A stretch of 64,000 nt of DNA from Aquimarina sp. U1-2 (lineage in GTDB: Bacteria; Bacteroidota; Bacteroidia; Flavobacteriales; Flavobacteriaceae): assembly GCF_017897595.1 (NCBI RefSeq), contig NZ_JAGKIK010000001.1:248001-312000 (forward strand), read 5' to 3'. Below the pieces are notes generated by a model, which had not been told where the DNA came from, made no database searches, and was given only the letters and a program-made list of their open reading frames with translations. Position numbers and translations under genes: made by a program. This document shows, in pieces, positions 53,361 to 62,840 of the stretch; the stretch's first letter is position 1; every line of letters starts with the position of its first letter.

Positions 53361-53368
53361 TATATTTG
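53361..53368 (+). promoter_or_regulatory. -7 promoter box of the M14 peptidase gene
   Basis: TATATTTG matches TAnnTTTG exactly, 19 bp before the start codon. Confidence 0.45.
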
Positions 53369-53387
53369 GCTATCTTATTTTTGAATC

Positions 53388-55133
53388 ATGCCAAAACTAT
53401 TATTTATCCTAAGTTTTTTATTTTTTTTCTCCTGTACCACTTCTGAAAAAAGAAATAAGAATACTATTGATTTTACAACTACTTTTGAAAAAAGTAAAGG
53501 TGTTGAAACCGCAACCTATGATGAAGTAATTACCTTTTATACATCGCTGGCAAATGTATATCCGGAAATTGATATTCAAGAAATAGGAATCACAGATAGC
53601 GGAAAGCCCTTACATCTTGTGATTTTAAATCCAGACTTGGAGTTTGACTTTGATACGATTCGAGAACATAAACAGATTATACTTATTAATAACGGTATTC
53701 ATCCCGGAGAAAGTGATGGTATTGATGCTACGATGTTATTATTTAGAGACCTTGTTGAAGGGAAATTACAATTTCCTAAAAGAACGGTTCTCGCTACAAT
53801 ACCTGTTTATAACATAGGAGGAGCACTACATAGAAATACAGGAACAAGAACCAATCAAAATGGTCCTGTTGCGTACGGATTTAGAGGAAATGCTCGAAAT
53901 TATGATTTAAATAGGGATTTTATAAAAAGTGATACCAAAAATGCACAATCGTTCGCGAAAATCTTTCATTTAATGAAACCAGATGTATTTATAGACAATC
54001 ACGTAAGTAATGGGGCCGATTATCAATATACTTTAACACATCTATTTACGCAACATACTAAATTAGGAGGTGAATTAGGCAATTATCTTCATACGCAAAT
54101 GCAACCACAATTAGAAAATTCTTTAAAAAATAAAAATTGGGATATTACACCCTATGTTAATGTTTGGGGTAGCACACCAGATCAAGGATGGTCACAATTT
54201 ATGGATTCTCCAAGATATTCTACCGGGTATACCACACTATGGAATACGTTGGGCATGATGGTAGAAACCCATATGTTAAAACCCTATAAAAAAAGAGTAC
54301 TGGGTACTTATGAACTCATGAGCTCAATGCTAGAAATTGTTGAAAACGATGGAGAACAGATACGTTCATTACGCAAAAAAGCATTCATCGCACAAAACAA
54401 ACAAAAAACATATCCTATTCAATGGAAAATAGATACAACCCGATCGACGGCCCTACAATTTAAAGGGTATGAAGGTAAATTTATCGATAGTGAAATTACA
54501 GGAGCGAAACGACTAAAATACGACCAAAATCAACCCTTTGTTAAAGAAGTTGCGTATCAAAATTATGTTGTTCCGACCATGACAATAGAAATTCCGAAGG
54601 CTTATGTGATACCAAAAGGATGGTGGCACGTAATTGAGTTAATGAAACTTAATCAAATCGAATTTAATGTTTTAGAAAGAGATAGCACCATGATTGTAGA
54701 AACCTATCATATTAAAGCGTATAAAACGCGAAAAAATCCTTTTGAAGGTCATTATTTACATTATGAAACATCGGTAATTAAAAGCAACCAAAACATTTCG
54801 TTTAGAAAGGGAGATATTCTCATCACAACAAATCAACCTGGATTAAGGTACCTCTTAGAAACTCTCGAACCCGAAGCACCTGATTCATTTTTTAATTGGA
54901 ATTTTTTTGACACCATTTTACAACAAAAAGAAGGATTTTCGCCATATGTTTGGGAAGATAAGGCAGCTGAGATGCTCAAAGATGATGAAGATTTAAGAAA
55001 AAGATTCGAAACCATGAAAAAGGATACCGATTTTGCTAACAATTGGTATGCACAACTGGATTGGCTGCATAAACAATCTAATCATTACGAAAAAGCACAT
55101 ATGCGATACCCTATATATCGTATTTTACGTTAG
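53388..55133 (+). CDS. M14-family zinc carboxypeptidase-like lipoprotein
   Basis: 581 residues. The N-terminus is a lipoprotein signal (FFSC, Cys16). Zinc ligands His105 and Glu108 are in GIHPGESDG, the third His is in FIDNHVSNGADYQ, and the catalytic Glu is in MMVETHML. Substrate-side Arg appears in GNARNYDLNRDF. M14 enzymes remove C-terminal amino acids or act on peptidoglycan peptides; the periplasmic or surface location suggests nutrient peptide degradation or wall turnover. It overlaps the convergent NUDIX gene by 9 bp at its 3' end. Confidence 0.9.
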   Translation: MPKLLFILSFLFFFSCTTSEKRNKNTIDFTTTFEKSKGVETATYDEVITFYTSLANVYPEIDIQEIGITDSGKPLHLVILNPDLEFDFDTIREHKQIILINNGIHPGESDGIDATMLLFRDLVEGKLQFPKRTVLATIPVYNIGGALHRNTGTRTNQNGPVAYGFRGNARNYDLNRDFIKSDTKNAQSFAKIFHLMKPDVFIDNHVSNGADYQYTLTHLFTQHTKLGGELGNYLHTQMQPQLENSLKNKNWDITPYVNVWGSTPDQGWSQFMDSPRYSTGYTTLWNTLGMMVETHMLKPYKKRVLGTYELMSSMLEIVENDGEQIRSLRKKAFIAQNKQKTYPIQWKIDTTRSTALQFKGYEGKFIDSEITGAKRLKYDQNQPFVKEVAYQNYVVPTMTIEIPKAYVIPKGWWHVIELMKLNQIEFNVLERDSTMIVETYHIKAYKTRKNPFEGHYLHYETSVIKSNQNISFRKGDILITTNQPGLRYLLETLEPEAPDSFFNWNFFDTILQQKEGFSPYVWEDKAAEMLKDDEDLRKRFETMKKDTDFANNWYAQLDWLHKQSNHYEKAHMRYPIYRILR

Positions 55134-55733
55134 GTAATCGTGAGAAAAAAGTTTCTTGATATTTGCATAAGAATCGGTTAGTGCTTTTTTAGCTTTCTTT
55201 TTATCTTTCCATCGTACTTTGGTAATCCCCTCATTTTTTTGAGGCACGAGTTTGCCATCAAAAGTGGTTTTCATCTCGAACCAATAGGTCACTTTTAAAC
55301 GAAACGCTCCATTTCTTTTAAATACATGGTAAGTCTTATATAAAAACTTGGTAATCTCTAAATCTGTTACGCCTGTTTCTTCTTCAACTTCTCGTTTTGC
55401 AGCCGTTTCAATATGTTCTTTTTTCTCAATCTTACCTTTTGGCAAATCCCATTTTCCGTTGCGTTTAATAAATAAAATTTCCATTTTTGTGTTATATACT
55501 TTTCCGCCTCCGGCAACAACTACAGGAAGTTTTGCATATAAATGTGCTACTAATTTATCTTCGTTCTTATGATAAAAATGATATTTTGCGTTCTCTCCTT
55601 CGCTTTCTTTGGCTAAAACATCTCTTATGATAACAGGAAAATTCACCTTTTTAATTGGGATGGTTATATACCCCTCTATAGACTTTTTTGTAGATAGAAT
55701 AATAGGTGTATTATTCACAAAAACTTTATACAT
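55125..55733 (-). CDS. NUDIX hydrolase
   Basis: About 202 residues from the ATG at 55733. A full Nudix box is present, GKIEKKEHIETAAKREVEEETGV, matching G-x5-E-x7-R-E-x2-E-E-x-G-x. It follows a beta-rich N-terminal region (MYKVFVNNTPIILSTKK). NUDIX enzymes cleave nucleoside diphosphates linked to another group; substrate unknown. An in-frame ATG at 55760 would add nine residues rich in aromatic amino acids. It is monocistronic. Confidence 0.9.
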   Translation of the reverse strand: MYKVFVNNTPIILSTKKSIEGYITIPIKKVNFPVIIRDVLAKESEGENAKYHFYHKNEDKLVAHLYAKLPVVVAGGGKVYNTKMEILFIKRNGKWDLPKGKIEKKEHIETAAKREVEEETGVTDLEITKFLYKTYHVFKRNGAFRLKVTYWFEMKTTFDGKLVPQKNEGITKVRWKDKKKAKKALTDSYANIKKLFSHDYLT

Positions 55734-55940
55734 AAACCACAATTTAAATGTAAAAAACAATAAGTCAACATTTTATAAACTTATTTAAAAAAACTAATAC
55801 GTGTTAACTTATTAGGTATAAAACTATGTTTTTAAGAAAGATAATCAAATAATCATTTATTTTTTTTCTCTTTCCCCTTGAGAATACACCTTTAACCCTA
55901 TCTTTTTGAAAAATCGATTAGTTAGCCAGAATAAAATGGG

Positions 55941-56110
55941 TTATACCAAATCTGCTTTAAAATGGCATAAAAGATGCGAAGTTACTTTTCTCTCCTTCGA
56001 AGCCGTAAAATTATTGCATAGCACAACAGCTACGTAATTATTTTTCGATGAAGTAGGAGGGAAAATGAACAAAAAGATTTGTGTTATTTTATGGTAGATT
56101 TGGTTTTATA
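55941..56110. repeat. family C palindromic element, copy 2
   Basis: About 170 bp with terminal inverted repeats starting TTATACCAAATCTGCTTTAA and ending GGTAGATTTGGTTTTATA. The middle carries CCTTCGAAGCCGTAAAATTA. It is the opposite orientation of the copy at 41975-42139 and somewhat more diverged. It ends 9 bp before the stop of the outer-membrane protein gene; the rest of the 55734-56119 gap is AT-rich and shows nothing else. Confidence 0.85.
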
Positions 56111-56119
56111 CCAGTTCAC

Positions 56120-56815
56120 TTATAAGGCTTCCTTTTTAAAAGGAAAAAAGTAAAATTTTAAAGCTACCCCCAGAGTTTGTGTATTCGTGTTGGCAACTGA
56201 GATATTGGGTGTAGAAAACTCAATATTTTGCAATTGATCATTAATAGATAGCGTAGTATACTTGATGGCAAAACCTAGTGAAAATTTTTCAGATTCAGTA
56301 ATATATCCTTCAATGCCTAAACCGAAGGAAAAGTAACGTATATTTTTTGAGTTCTCCTGAAATTCTATTAAGCGATAAAAAGCTGCCGAATCGTCTAATT
56401 CATTGTATCCCGATTGTAGTCTATTTGATCCATAATGAAACTTAGGAAGAAACGTCCACCATATACGTTCATCTCTCTTAAAAAAGGAAAATTTTGTCCC
56501 TATTGCTATTGTAAAAGTATCAAATTGCGTTTCTAAAATTGCGACCGGAAAATTTTCAAGTTGAAACTCATTAGCATATGCTTCTTGATGTATAGATCCT
56601 AGCGTATACGCCAAGCTAATTTCTGGAGACACCCAGGTAGAGGTAAAGAATCCAACTCCTATTTCACCTTCTGTAAAAATGTTATCTTCAAATCGGGTAT
56701 GTCTATATATTGACGCTTCTGCAAATAGTGCTGTTTGATCCCAGAAGTTAGTTTTGATTTCTTGAGCACCTAAAAACGCTGGGATTAGGCATAAAACAAT
56801 ACTATATTTATACAT
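56120..56815 (-). CDS. predicted outer-membrane beta-barrel protein
   Basis: 231 residues with a signal peptide (CLIPAFLGAQE). The rest alternates polar and hydrophobic residues and ends with aromatic strands (TQTLGVALKFYFFPF), as expected for a small porin-like barrel. No named family is recognised. It is 5 bp downstream of a similar gene on the same strand, and the two likely form an operon. Both may be paralogues, though they share little obvious sequence. Confidence 0.6.
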   Translation of the reverse strand: MYKYSIVLCLIPAFLGAQEIKTNFWDQTALFAEASIYRHTRFEDNIFTEGEIGVGFFTSTWVSPEISLAYTLGSIHQEAYANEFQLENFPVAILETQFDTFTIAIGTKFSFFKRDERIWWTFLPKFHYGSNRLQSGYNELDDSAAFYRLIEFQENSKNIRYFSFGLGIEGYITESEKFSLGFAIKYTTLSINDQLQNIEFSTPNISVANTNTQTLGVALKFYFFPFKKEAL

Positions 56816-56820
56816 TACGA

Positions 56821-57369
56821 TTATTTTTTAAATAAGACCCATCCCAGTTCAAATCCGATAATCGGGAGCGGTCTTCCACCGTCATCAACAGTGTGCTGAT
56901 AACCGATACCCAATTCTACAAGAAAATTAAATCCAGAGGGATACGTGCGTTGAAAACCCCAGGCAGGTCCCACGAAATACGTATCTTCTAATCTTTCTGT
57001 ACCCCCAAACAAGTCTTGATCATCGTTATACTGGAACATCAAATTTATAAAATTACCAGAGTTACCATTGGTCATTTTTCCTTTTGAAGCACGTCGCTTC
57101 AGATTATAGTAATATTTGTATTGTGCTTCTAATTTTAAAAACACACCCAGTCTAAATTGATCAAAAAACTGAAATAAAGTAGGTGACGTACCCACTTCTA
57201 ACTTATAGGCGTGATCTTTGGCAATTTTTCCTTCATATGAAATGGAAGGAAAAAACAGCAAACTACCTTTTAGTAGATGATTTTCTAGAGAAGGTTGTAT
57301 CTGAGTTTGTTGTTGTGCAGTAACCTCAGAAAAAATTAAGATAAAAACCAATATTGTTGAATATCTCAT
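56821..57369 (-). CDS. predicted exported beta-rich protein, partner of the adjacent barrel protein
   Basis: 182 residues with a signal peptide ending at TAQQ. The mature part has alternating strands (LEVGTSPTLFQFFDQFRLGVFLKLEAQYKYYY; GWVLFKK at the end), typical of small outer-membrane barrels. No family assigned. It is the first gene of the pair, with 5 bp to the next. Confidence 0.55.
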   Translation of the reverse strand: MRYSTILVFILIFSEVTAQQQTQIQPSLENHLLKGSLLFFPSISYEGKIAKDHAYKLEVGTSPTLFQFFDQFRLGVFLKLEAQYKYYYNLKRRASKGKMTNGNSGNFINLMFQYNDDQDLFGGTERLEDTYFVGPAWGFQRTYPSGFNFLVELGIGYQHTVDDGGRPLPIIGFELGWVLFKK

Positions 57370-57552
57370 GTATATTTCAGAATGATTAAAAAACTATCTC
57401 TTACAAAAAGAAGCTCAAGGATAGATAAAATCGTGTAGTTATCAAAATAAATCAATACTTGCTTTAAAAAATAGGATGACTAAGATGAAACGAATAGTAA
57501 TAAAATTTCAAAAATTTCTTTACCAAACGAGGATGTTTGAAATTTTTAATGT

Positions 57553-57581
57553 GAGAGCGTAGCGGTTACGTACGTTCTCAA
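57553..57581. repeat. imperfect inverted repeat upstream of pyrE
   Basis: TGAGAGCGTA (57553-57562) pairs with TACGTTCTCA (57572-57581), 9 of 10 positions, loop of 9 nt. It lies about 100 bp before the pyrE promoter. No second copy in the window; role unknown. Confidence 0.4.
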
Positions 57582-57679
57582 TTTTATAATTATCTTACTA
57601 CCAAATACTTATTAAAATTTAAACGTATAAATCAATCTAGCAACGCGTTACATGTAACCCCAAATAATATCTAAAAAAA

Positions 57680-57711
57680 TTGTAAGTCCACTATTAAAAT
57701 GTATACATTTG
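57680..57711 (+). promoter_or_regulatory. pyrE promoter (TTG-N21-TACATTTG)
   Basis: A -33 TTG (57680-57682), 21 bp spacer, and an exact -7 box TACATTTG (57704-57711). The ATG at 57717 is 6 bp past the box, about where transcription should begin, so the mRNA is probably leaderless or nearly so. This argues against an upstream in-frame ATG at 57699. Confidence 0.6.
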
Positions 57712-57716
57712 CGCTT

Positions 57717-58361
57717 ATGATTTTTGATAAAGATACAGCAAAAAAAACAGCTGAATTACTGTTACAAATTAATGCAATAAAATTGCAACCACAAGAACCT
57801 TTTACCTGGGCATCAGGTTGGAAATCTCCAATTTATTGTGATAATAGAGTTACGCTTTCTTATCCTGAAGTGCGCACATACTTACAACAACACCTTTCAA
57901 GTTTTATAGAAAAAAAATACGGCAAACCAGATGTGATCGCTGGTGTTGCTACAGGTGCAATCGGGATAGGCATGCTCGTAGCACAAGAGCTTGATCTCCC
58001 TTTTATCTATGTGCGACCCGAACCCAAAAAACATGGTAGAAAAAACCAGATAGAAGGTATAGAGCCCAAAGGAAAAAGTGTGGTTGTTGTAGAGGATTTA
58101 ATCAGTACAGGAAAAAGCAGTTTAAATGCTGTAAAAGCACTAAAAGAAGTTGAAGCCGACGTAAAAGGCATGGTTGCCATTTTTAATTATGGTTTTGATG
58201 TAGCTCATGATAACTTTGAAACTGCAGGATTGGCACTACATACCCTTAGCAATTATGAACATCTGCTGGACCAAGCTCTTGATACAAATTATATTACCAA
58301 AGAGTGGTTAACCACACTGCAAAACTGGAGGGTTGATCCCTCTAATTGGAATACATACTAA
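57717..58361 (+). CDS. pyrE: orotate phosphoribosyltransferase
   Basis: A 214-residue type I phosphoribosyltransferase adding ribose-phosphate to orotate for UMP synthesis. The PRPP-binding loop VVVVEDLISTGKS, the active-site Lys-rich loop (RPEPKKHGRKNQIEG) and FTWASGWKSPIYCDNR are standard. I start at ATG 57717 (protein opening IFDKDTAKKTAELLL), since the -7 box lies just upstream. It precedes an SRPBCC protein by 14 bp. Confidence 0.95.
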   Translation: MIFDKDTAKKTAELLLQINAIKLQPQEPFTWASGWKSPIYCDNRVTLSYPEVRTYLQQHLSSFIEKKYGKPDVIAGVATGAIGIGMLVAQELDLPFIYVRPEPKKHGRKNQIEGIEPKGKSVVVVEDLISTGKSSLNAVKALKEVEADVKGMVAIFNYGFDVAHDNFETAGLALHTLSNYEHLLDQALDTNYITKEWLTTLQNWRVDPSNWNTY

Positions 58362-58375
58362 TTACTTAAAAAACT

Positions 58376-58768
58376 ATGAATCTAGAAAGCCCTACGGTAA
58401 CCGTAAATAAAAGTACCGAAGAAGTATTTGCATTTTTAACAAAAGTTGAAAATTTTGAACAATTGATGCCAGAAAGCAAACAAAAGTTTGAAAAAATTAG
58501 TGATTCTCGATTTCTTTTTCAGTTAAAAGGAATGCCAGAATTAGTACTCGATCAAAAAGATAGTACACCTACCAGTCAAGTAGTACTGGGTGCGGCAAGT
58601 GATAAGCTACCCTTTACACTAACAGCTGATATTATTGCCTTAGAAAATAATAAAAGTACAGCAAAGCTAACTTTTAATGGTGAATTTAATGCCATGATGT
58701 CGATGATGATCAAAAGTCCTATTCAAAATTTTATCAATACCCTAAGTGAAAATATCAGCAAATTATAA
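58376..58768 (+). CDS. SRPBCC-fold small protein, pyrE-linked
   Basis: A 130-residue protein resembling the START/SRPBCC fold: SPTVTVNKSTEEVFAFLTKVENFEQLMPE and the C-terminal helix FINTLSENISKL. It ends in a Met-rich segment (MMSMMIKSP). Function unknown. It is 14 bp after pyrE and is probably cotranscribed, but a role in pyrimidine synthesis is not implied. Confidence 0.75.
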   Translation: MNLESPTVTVNKSTEEVFAFLTKVENFEQLMPESKQKFEKISDSRFLFQLKGMPELVLDQKDSTPTSQVVLGAASDKLPFTLTADIIALENNKSTAKLTFNGEFNAMMSMMIKSPIQNFINTLSENISKL

Positions 58769-58842
58769 AGTGATGTAAAGCTTTTTAATGTAGTGGTATA
58801 CATGAATTACGTCAAGACAGAGTCTTGGGAAAATTCTATTGA

Positions 58843-59574
58843 TTAATATAGCAATTTAATCTCTTTCAAGTCAAAATCTGTGATGATTTCATCTTCTAAA
58901 AGCACCTGAAGTTTTCCTTGATCAGTGACCGATTGTATGATCCCAACAAAAGCATTGCCCGATACATCTTGAAATGTAGAAGGTTTACTTTTTCTAAACA
59001 ATACGTTTTTATACTCGTTTTTCAACATCTCAAAATTAGCAACTTTCAAATGTGAAAATCTTTTTTCTAATTGGGTTACTAAAATATGTAACACTTCGTC
59101 AATGTTCAAACTTTTACCGAGAATTTGTTTTAATGATGCGGCTTGCGGAAGATTATAAAATTTTGTTTGATTGACGTTGATTCCAATACCGATAATGACG
59201 CCAATTAAACTGCCATTTTTAACTATGTTTTCTATCAGAATCCCACATATTTTTTGTTTGTCTGACAGAATGTCGTTTGGCCATTTAACAGATAATTTTT
59301 GAACACCTAGCGCCCTCAATGTATCACATACAGCTAATGAAACAGCTATCGATATATAAAATTGTTGTGCTAGCTCAAAGTTGTCGACCTTCATAAACAC
59401 ACTACACGTAAGGTTCTTCCCCGCTTCACTTTGCCATGTTGTACCCATTTGACCTTTACCAGAAAATTGTTCTCTAGCCAAAACACAAACTGGTGAAACT
59501 AAAGCTTTTTCCCGATTTAATTCCCTTAAAAACCGGTTTGTAGAGTCAATGGCATCAACTTTGATTATATCCAT
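58843..59574 (-). CDS. birA: biotin--[acetyl-CoA-carboxylase] ligase
   Basis: A 243-residue biotin protein ligase without the N-terminal DNA-binding domain of E. coli BirA (class I). The biotin and ATP loop is in AREQFSGKGQMGTTWQSEAGKNLTCS, then KWPNDILSDKQKICGILIEN and IGIGINVNQ. It attaches biotin to the carrier domains of carboxylases such as the pyruvate carboxylase at 33382-36834. It is divergent from rsfS. Confidence 0.95.
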   Translation of the reverse strand: MDIIKVDAIDSTNRFLRELNREKALVSPVCVLAREQFSGKGQMGTTWQSEAGKNLTCSVFMKVDNFELAQQFYISIAVSLAVCDTLRALGVQKLSVKWPNDILSDKQKICGILIENIVKNGSLIGVIIGIGINVNQTKFYNLPQAASLKQILGKSLNIDEVLHILVTQLEKRFSHLKVANFEMLKNEYKNVLFRKSKPSTFQDVSGNAFVGIIQSVTDQGKLQVLLEDEIITDFDLKEIKLLY

Positions 59575-59663
59575 TACAAAGGTGTAAAAGTTTCATAAAT
59601 GTAAGTACGATACGAACATTAAACTAATAAAAAGTAATAACTTTACACAAATTAAAAAAATGC

Positions 59664-60035
59664 ATGACAAAAAAAGAAATCGGTACTGATCAATTAATTA
59701 CTCAAATCATTAAAGGTATTGAAGAAGTTAAAGGTAGTGACATTAATATTTTAGATTTAAGAGATATCGAAAATACAGTATGTAATTACTTCGTAATCTG
59801 CAACGGAACTTCTAACACTCAAGTAAATGCAATCGTAAATTCTATTCAAAAAACCGTAAGCAAAGCGCTTAAAGATAAGCCTTGGCATATAGAGGGCAGC
59901 GAAAACGCAGAATGGGTATTAATTGATTATGTTCATGTCGTTGTACATGTCTTTCAAAAGCATATTAGAGAATTTTATGATATTGAAGGATTATGGGGAG
60001 ACGCAAAAACAACAGTTATCGAGACAAATTATTAA
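59664..60035 (+). CDS. rsfS: ribosome silencing factor RsfS
   Basis: A 123-residue member of the RsfS/Iojap family that binds ribosomal protein uL14 and blocks subunit joining in starvation. ILDLRDIENTVCNYFVICNG, WHIEGSENAEWVLIDYVHVVVHVF and FYDIEGLWGDA are diagnostic. It precedes ftsH by 13 bp and is cotranscribed with it, an arrangement common in Bacteroidota. Confidence 0.95.
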   Translation: MTKKEIGTDQLITQIIKGIEEVKGSDINILDLRDIENTVCNYFVICNGTSNTQVNAIVNSIQKTVSKALKDKPWHIEGSENAEWVLIDYVHVVVHVFQKHIREFYDIEGLWGDAKTTVIETNY

Positions 60036-60048
60036 AAGAAAACCGTAA

Positions 60049-61998
60049 ATGGCTAAAGAGAATAAAAAAACAGAACCTAATAAAAAACCAAAATTTAGTG
60101 CATATTGGATTTATGCTGTTATTATTGTAGGTTTTTTAGTATTAAATTTTATGGGCGGAAGCGGTTTGGGATCAGCTCCTAAAACTTCTCCATCAGAATT
60201 TAAAGAATACTTAAGCAACGGAGAAGTTGATAAAGTTGTGATCATAAATCGTCGACTTGCAAAAGTTTTTCTTACTCGAGAAGCAAAATCGCTAGACAAA
60301 CACAAAAGTAAAAAAGGCAATTCGATATTACCAACAAGCCCTAATGATCCTGACTACCAATTTGAATTCGGAGATTTGCAAAATTTTGAAAACGAAATTG
60401 CACAAATCAAAAAACAAAATAACCTGGAGACACAGGTGAATTATGATACCGAAAGTAATGTTTGGGGAGAAATTTTTATCACACTACTACCTTTTGCACT
60501 TATTATAGGAGTATGGATTATTATCATGCGAAGAATGAGTGGTGGCACTGGTGGCGGTGCTGGAGGACAAATTTTTAACATAGGAAAATCAAAAGCTAAA
60601 CTTTTTGATCAAAATACAGAGGTTAAAGTATCTTTTGAAAATGTTGCCGGTCTCGAAGGAGCAAAAGAAGAAGTTCAAGAAATTGTGGATTTTCTAAAAA
60701 ACCCAGAGAAATATACTTCGCTTGGAGGTAAAATACCTAAAGGTGCCTTGTTGGTAGGTCCTCCTGGTACAGGTAAAACCCTACTTGCCAAAGCAGTAGC
60801 TGGTGAAGCTAAAGTGCCGTTCTTTTCATTGTCTGGATCTGATTTTGTAGAAATGTTTGTAGGTGTTGGTGCATCCAGAGTACGAGATCTATTTAAACAA
60901 GCCAAAGAAAAGTCTCCGGCTATCATTTTTATAGACGAAATAGACGCTATAGGTAGAGCTCGAGGTAAAAGCAACTTTTCTGGATCTAATGATGAAAGAG
61001 AAAACACATTAAATCAGCTACTTACGGAAATGGATGGTTTTGGAACGAATACAAATGTAATCGTAATAGCAGCTACCAATAGGGCTGACGTACTGGATAA
61101 AGCATTGATGAGAGCAGGTCGATTTGATAGACAGATCTATGTAGACTTACCTGATGTGAGAGAACGTAAAGAAATCTTCGAAGTTCACTTAAAACCTTTA
61201 AAAAAGGTTGAAAACGAACTGGATACAGAGTTTCTAGCCAAACAGACACCTGGATTCTCTGGAGCAGATATTGCCAATGTATGTAATGAAGCTGCGTTGA
61301 TAGCCGCTAGAAAAGGAAATAAAGCGGTAGGCAAGCAAGATTTTCTTGACGCGGTAGATAGAATTGTAGGCGGACTAGAGAAAAAGAATAAGATCATTAC
61401 TCCAGAAGAAAAACGTGCAATTGCTTTTCATGAAGCGGGACATGCAACCGTAAGTTGGATGTTAGAACACGCAGCGCCATTGGTTAAAGTTACAATCGTA
61501 CCAAGAGGGCAGTCTTTGGGAGCAGCCTGGTATCTACCAGAAGAACGACTTATCGTAAGACCTAATCAAATGCTTGATGAAATGTGTGCCGCACTAGGAG
61601 GTCGAGCAGCAGAAAAGGTTATTTTTGATGAAATTTCTACAGGAGCCTTAAGTGATTTAGAGAAAGTTACCAAACAGGCTCGTGCCATGGTTACTATATA
61701 TGGTCTTAATGACAAAGTAGGTAACTTAACCTACTATGATTCGTCTGGCCAAAGTGAATACAATTTTACAAAACCCTATAGTGAGCAAACCAGTGAGCTT
61801 ATCGATAAAGAAATTTCTAATATTGTAGAAGAACAATATCAAAGAGCAATTAAATTACTAGAGAAAAACAAAGATAAATTGACAGAACTAGCAGAGGTTC
61901 TTCTGGAAAAGGAAGTTATTTTTAAAGATAATTTAGAAAAAATATTCGGAGAACGACCTTTTGGTAAAAAAGAGGAAATTATTCCCGAACCCTCATAG
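60049..61998 (+). CDS. ftsH: ATP-dependent zinc metalloprotease FtsH
   Basis: 649 residues: two N-terminal membrane helices (about 20-37 and 145-163) around a periplasmic segment, an AAA+ ATPase domain (Walker A GPPGTGKT, Walker [16 protein letters not shown], arginine finger RAGRFDR) and a zinc peptidase domain with HEAGH. The C-terminal region is a short acidic tail ([10 protein letters not shown]). FtsH degrades membrane and cytoplasmic proteins. A strong terminator follows 30 bp later. Confidence 0.97.
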   Translation: MAKENKKTEPNKKPKFSAYWIYAVIIVGFLVLNFMGGSGLGSAPKTSPSEFKEYLSNGEVDKVVIINRRLAKVFLTREAKSLDKHKSKKGNSILPTSPNDPDYQFEFGDLQNFENEIAQIKKQNNLETQVNYDTESNVWGEIFITLLPFALIIGVWIIIMRRMSGGTGGGAGGQIFNIGKSKAKLFDQNTEVKVSFENVAGLEGAKEEVQEIVDFLKNPEKYTSLGGKIPKGALLVGPPGTGKTLLAKAVAGEAKVPFFSLSGSDFVEMFVGVGASRVRDLFKQAKEKSPAIIFIDEIDAIGRARGKSNFSGSNDERENTLNQLLTEMDGFGTNTNVIVIAATNRADVLDKALMRAGRFDRQIYVDLPDVRERKEIFEVHLKPLKKVENELDTEFLAKQTPGFSGADIANVCNEAALIAARKGNKAVGKQDFLDAVDRIVGGLEKKNKIITPEEKRAIAFHEAGHATVSWMLEHAAPLVKVTIVPRGQSLGAAWYLPEERLIVRPNQMLDEMCAALGGRAAEKVIFDEISTGALSDLEKVTKQARAMVTIYGLNDKVGNLTYYDSSGQSEYNFTKPYSEQTSELIDKEISNIVEEQYQRAIKLLEKNKDKLTELAEVLLEKEVIFKDNLEKIFGERPFGKKEEIIPEPS

Positions 61999-62028
61999 AC
62001 GACAATACATTTTTACTAGTACATTAAA

Positions 62029-62068
62029 AAATCTTAATCGAATCAGAAAATTCGGTTAAGATTTTTTT
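62029..62068 (+). terminator. strong intrinsic terminator after ftsH
   Basis: A 15-bp stem with one G-U pair, 62029-62043 with 62050-62064, loop CAGAAA, followed by T's to 62068. It marks the end of the rsfS-ftsH unit. Confidence 0.95.
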
Positions 62069-62075
62069 ATCTTTG
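62068..62075 (+). promoter_or_regulatory. -7 promoter box directly after the ftsH terminator
   Basis: TATCTTTG, exact TAnnTTTG consensus. It could start the LUD-cdsA-psd transcript, with a leader of about 145 nt before the LUD start at 62228. The -33 region is the terminator stem. Confidence 0.45.
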
Positions 62076-62227
62076 AGAATAAGAACACTAAGGGACTTTT
62101 TTATAGGGAACTGGTTTACATTAGTTCGTTTAAAAAGAACGGAGCAAAATATGTATATTTTGGTTCAGCAATAAAAAAGTAGATGTTCAAATAGAAAAAT
62201 TGTAATTCAACAAGCATAAACCACAAA

Positions 62228-62839
62228 ATGAGTCTATTTAGAAGAATTTTTTTTTCAAAATCTAAATCAGACCAAAAGAGTAAGGAACGCCACATAGAGG
62301 ATCGTAGTAAATATATGCCCGAAATCGATTTACCGATCGATGAAAGCTTTATGATGAATTTTAAAAGGAATGGAGGTAAATTTCTATATTGCGACCAAGA
62401 TGATGAAGTTTTAGATTCTTTTGACAAAATTCTTCTAGAAAACAATTGGTACGAGAAGGATGTATGCTGTTTTGATATTGGCTTAGAGCATAAATTTTCA
62501 GGTTTCAATCTCAACTTTATTAAACGCTCTTCGGGATCTTTCTTTTTTGCTACTTGCGAATATTTAATTGCAGATAGCGGTGCTATATTAGTTTCATCTA
62601 ACCAATTAAGAGAAAAAAAGCTTACCGAATTACCTGATAATTTCGTCATTTTAGCATCTACCAGTCAATTGGTTAAAAGCATCGGAGAAGGCTTAAAAGG
62701 TATTAAAAATAAAAATAAAAATTCTATTCCTTCAAATATTACAACAATTAAAGACTTCGAACCGCAAAAAGAAAAGGATTTCTTAAGCTATGGAAGTAGT
62801 TCAAAAAATCTATATTTGCTGCTGTTGGAAGATTTATAA
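62228..62839 (+). CDS. LUD-domain (LutC/YkgG-type) protein
   Basis: A 203-residue LUD-domain protein: CCFDIGLEHKFSGFNLNFIKRSSGSFFFATCEYLIADSGAILVSSNQLREKKLTELPDNFVILAS is the conserved core, with the ADSG and LP-x-x-H/N-type elements. LutC works with LutA and LutB in lactate oxidation, but the partners are absent here and lone flavobacterial LUD proteins next to cdsA are of unknown role. It starts 17 codons after a lysine-rich opening and ends 1 bp before cdsA. Confidence 0.85.
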   Translation: MSLFRRIFFSKSKSDQKSKERHIEDRSKYMPEIDLPIDESFMMNFKRNGGKFLYCDQDDEVLDSFDKILLENNWYEKDVCCFDIGLEHKFSGFNLNFIKRSSGSFFFATCEYLIADSGAILVSSNQLREKKLTELPDNFVILASTSQLVKSIGEGLKGIKNKNKNSIPSNITTIKDFEPQKEKDFLSYGSSSKNLYLLLLEDL

Positions 62840-62840
62840 T

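Larger units (their letters stand above)
57370..57716. other. gene-free 347-bp stretch upstream of pyrE
   Basis: Between the divergent outer-membrane-protein and pyrE genes there is no supported gene. It contains a 10-bp inverted repeat (57553-57581), a weaker palindrome around TTTCAAAAATTTC at 57508-57520 and the pyrE promoter (57680-57711). The remainder is AT-rich. Confidence 0.6.
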
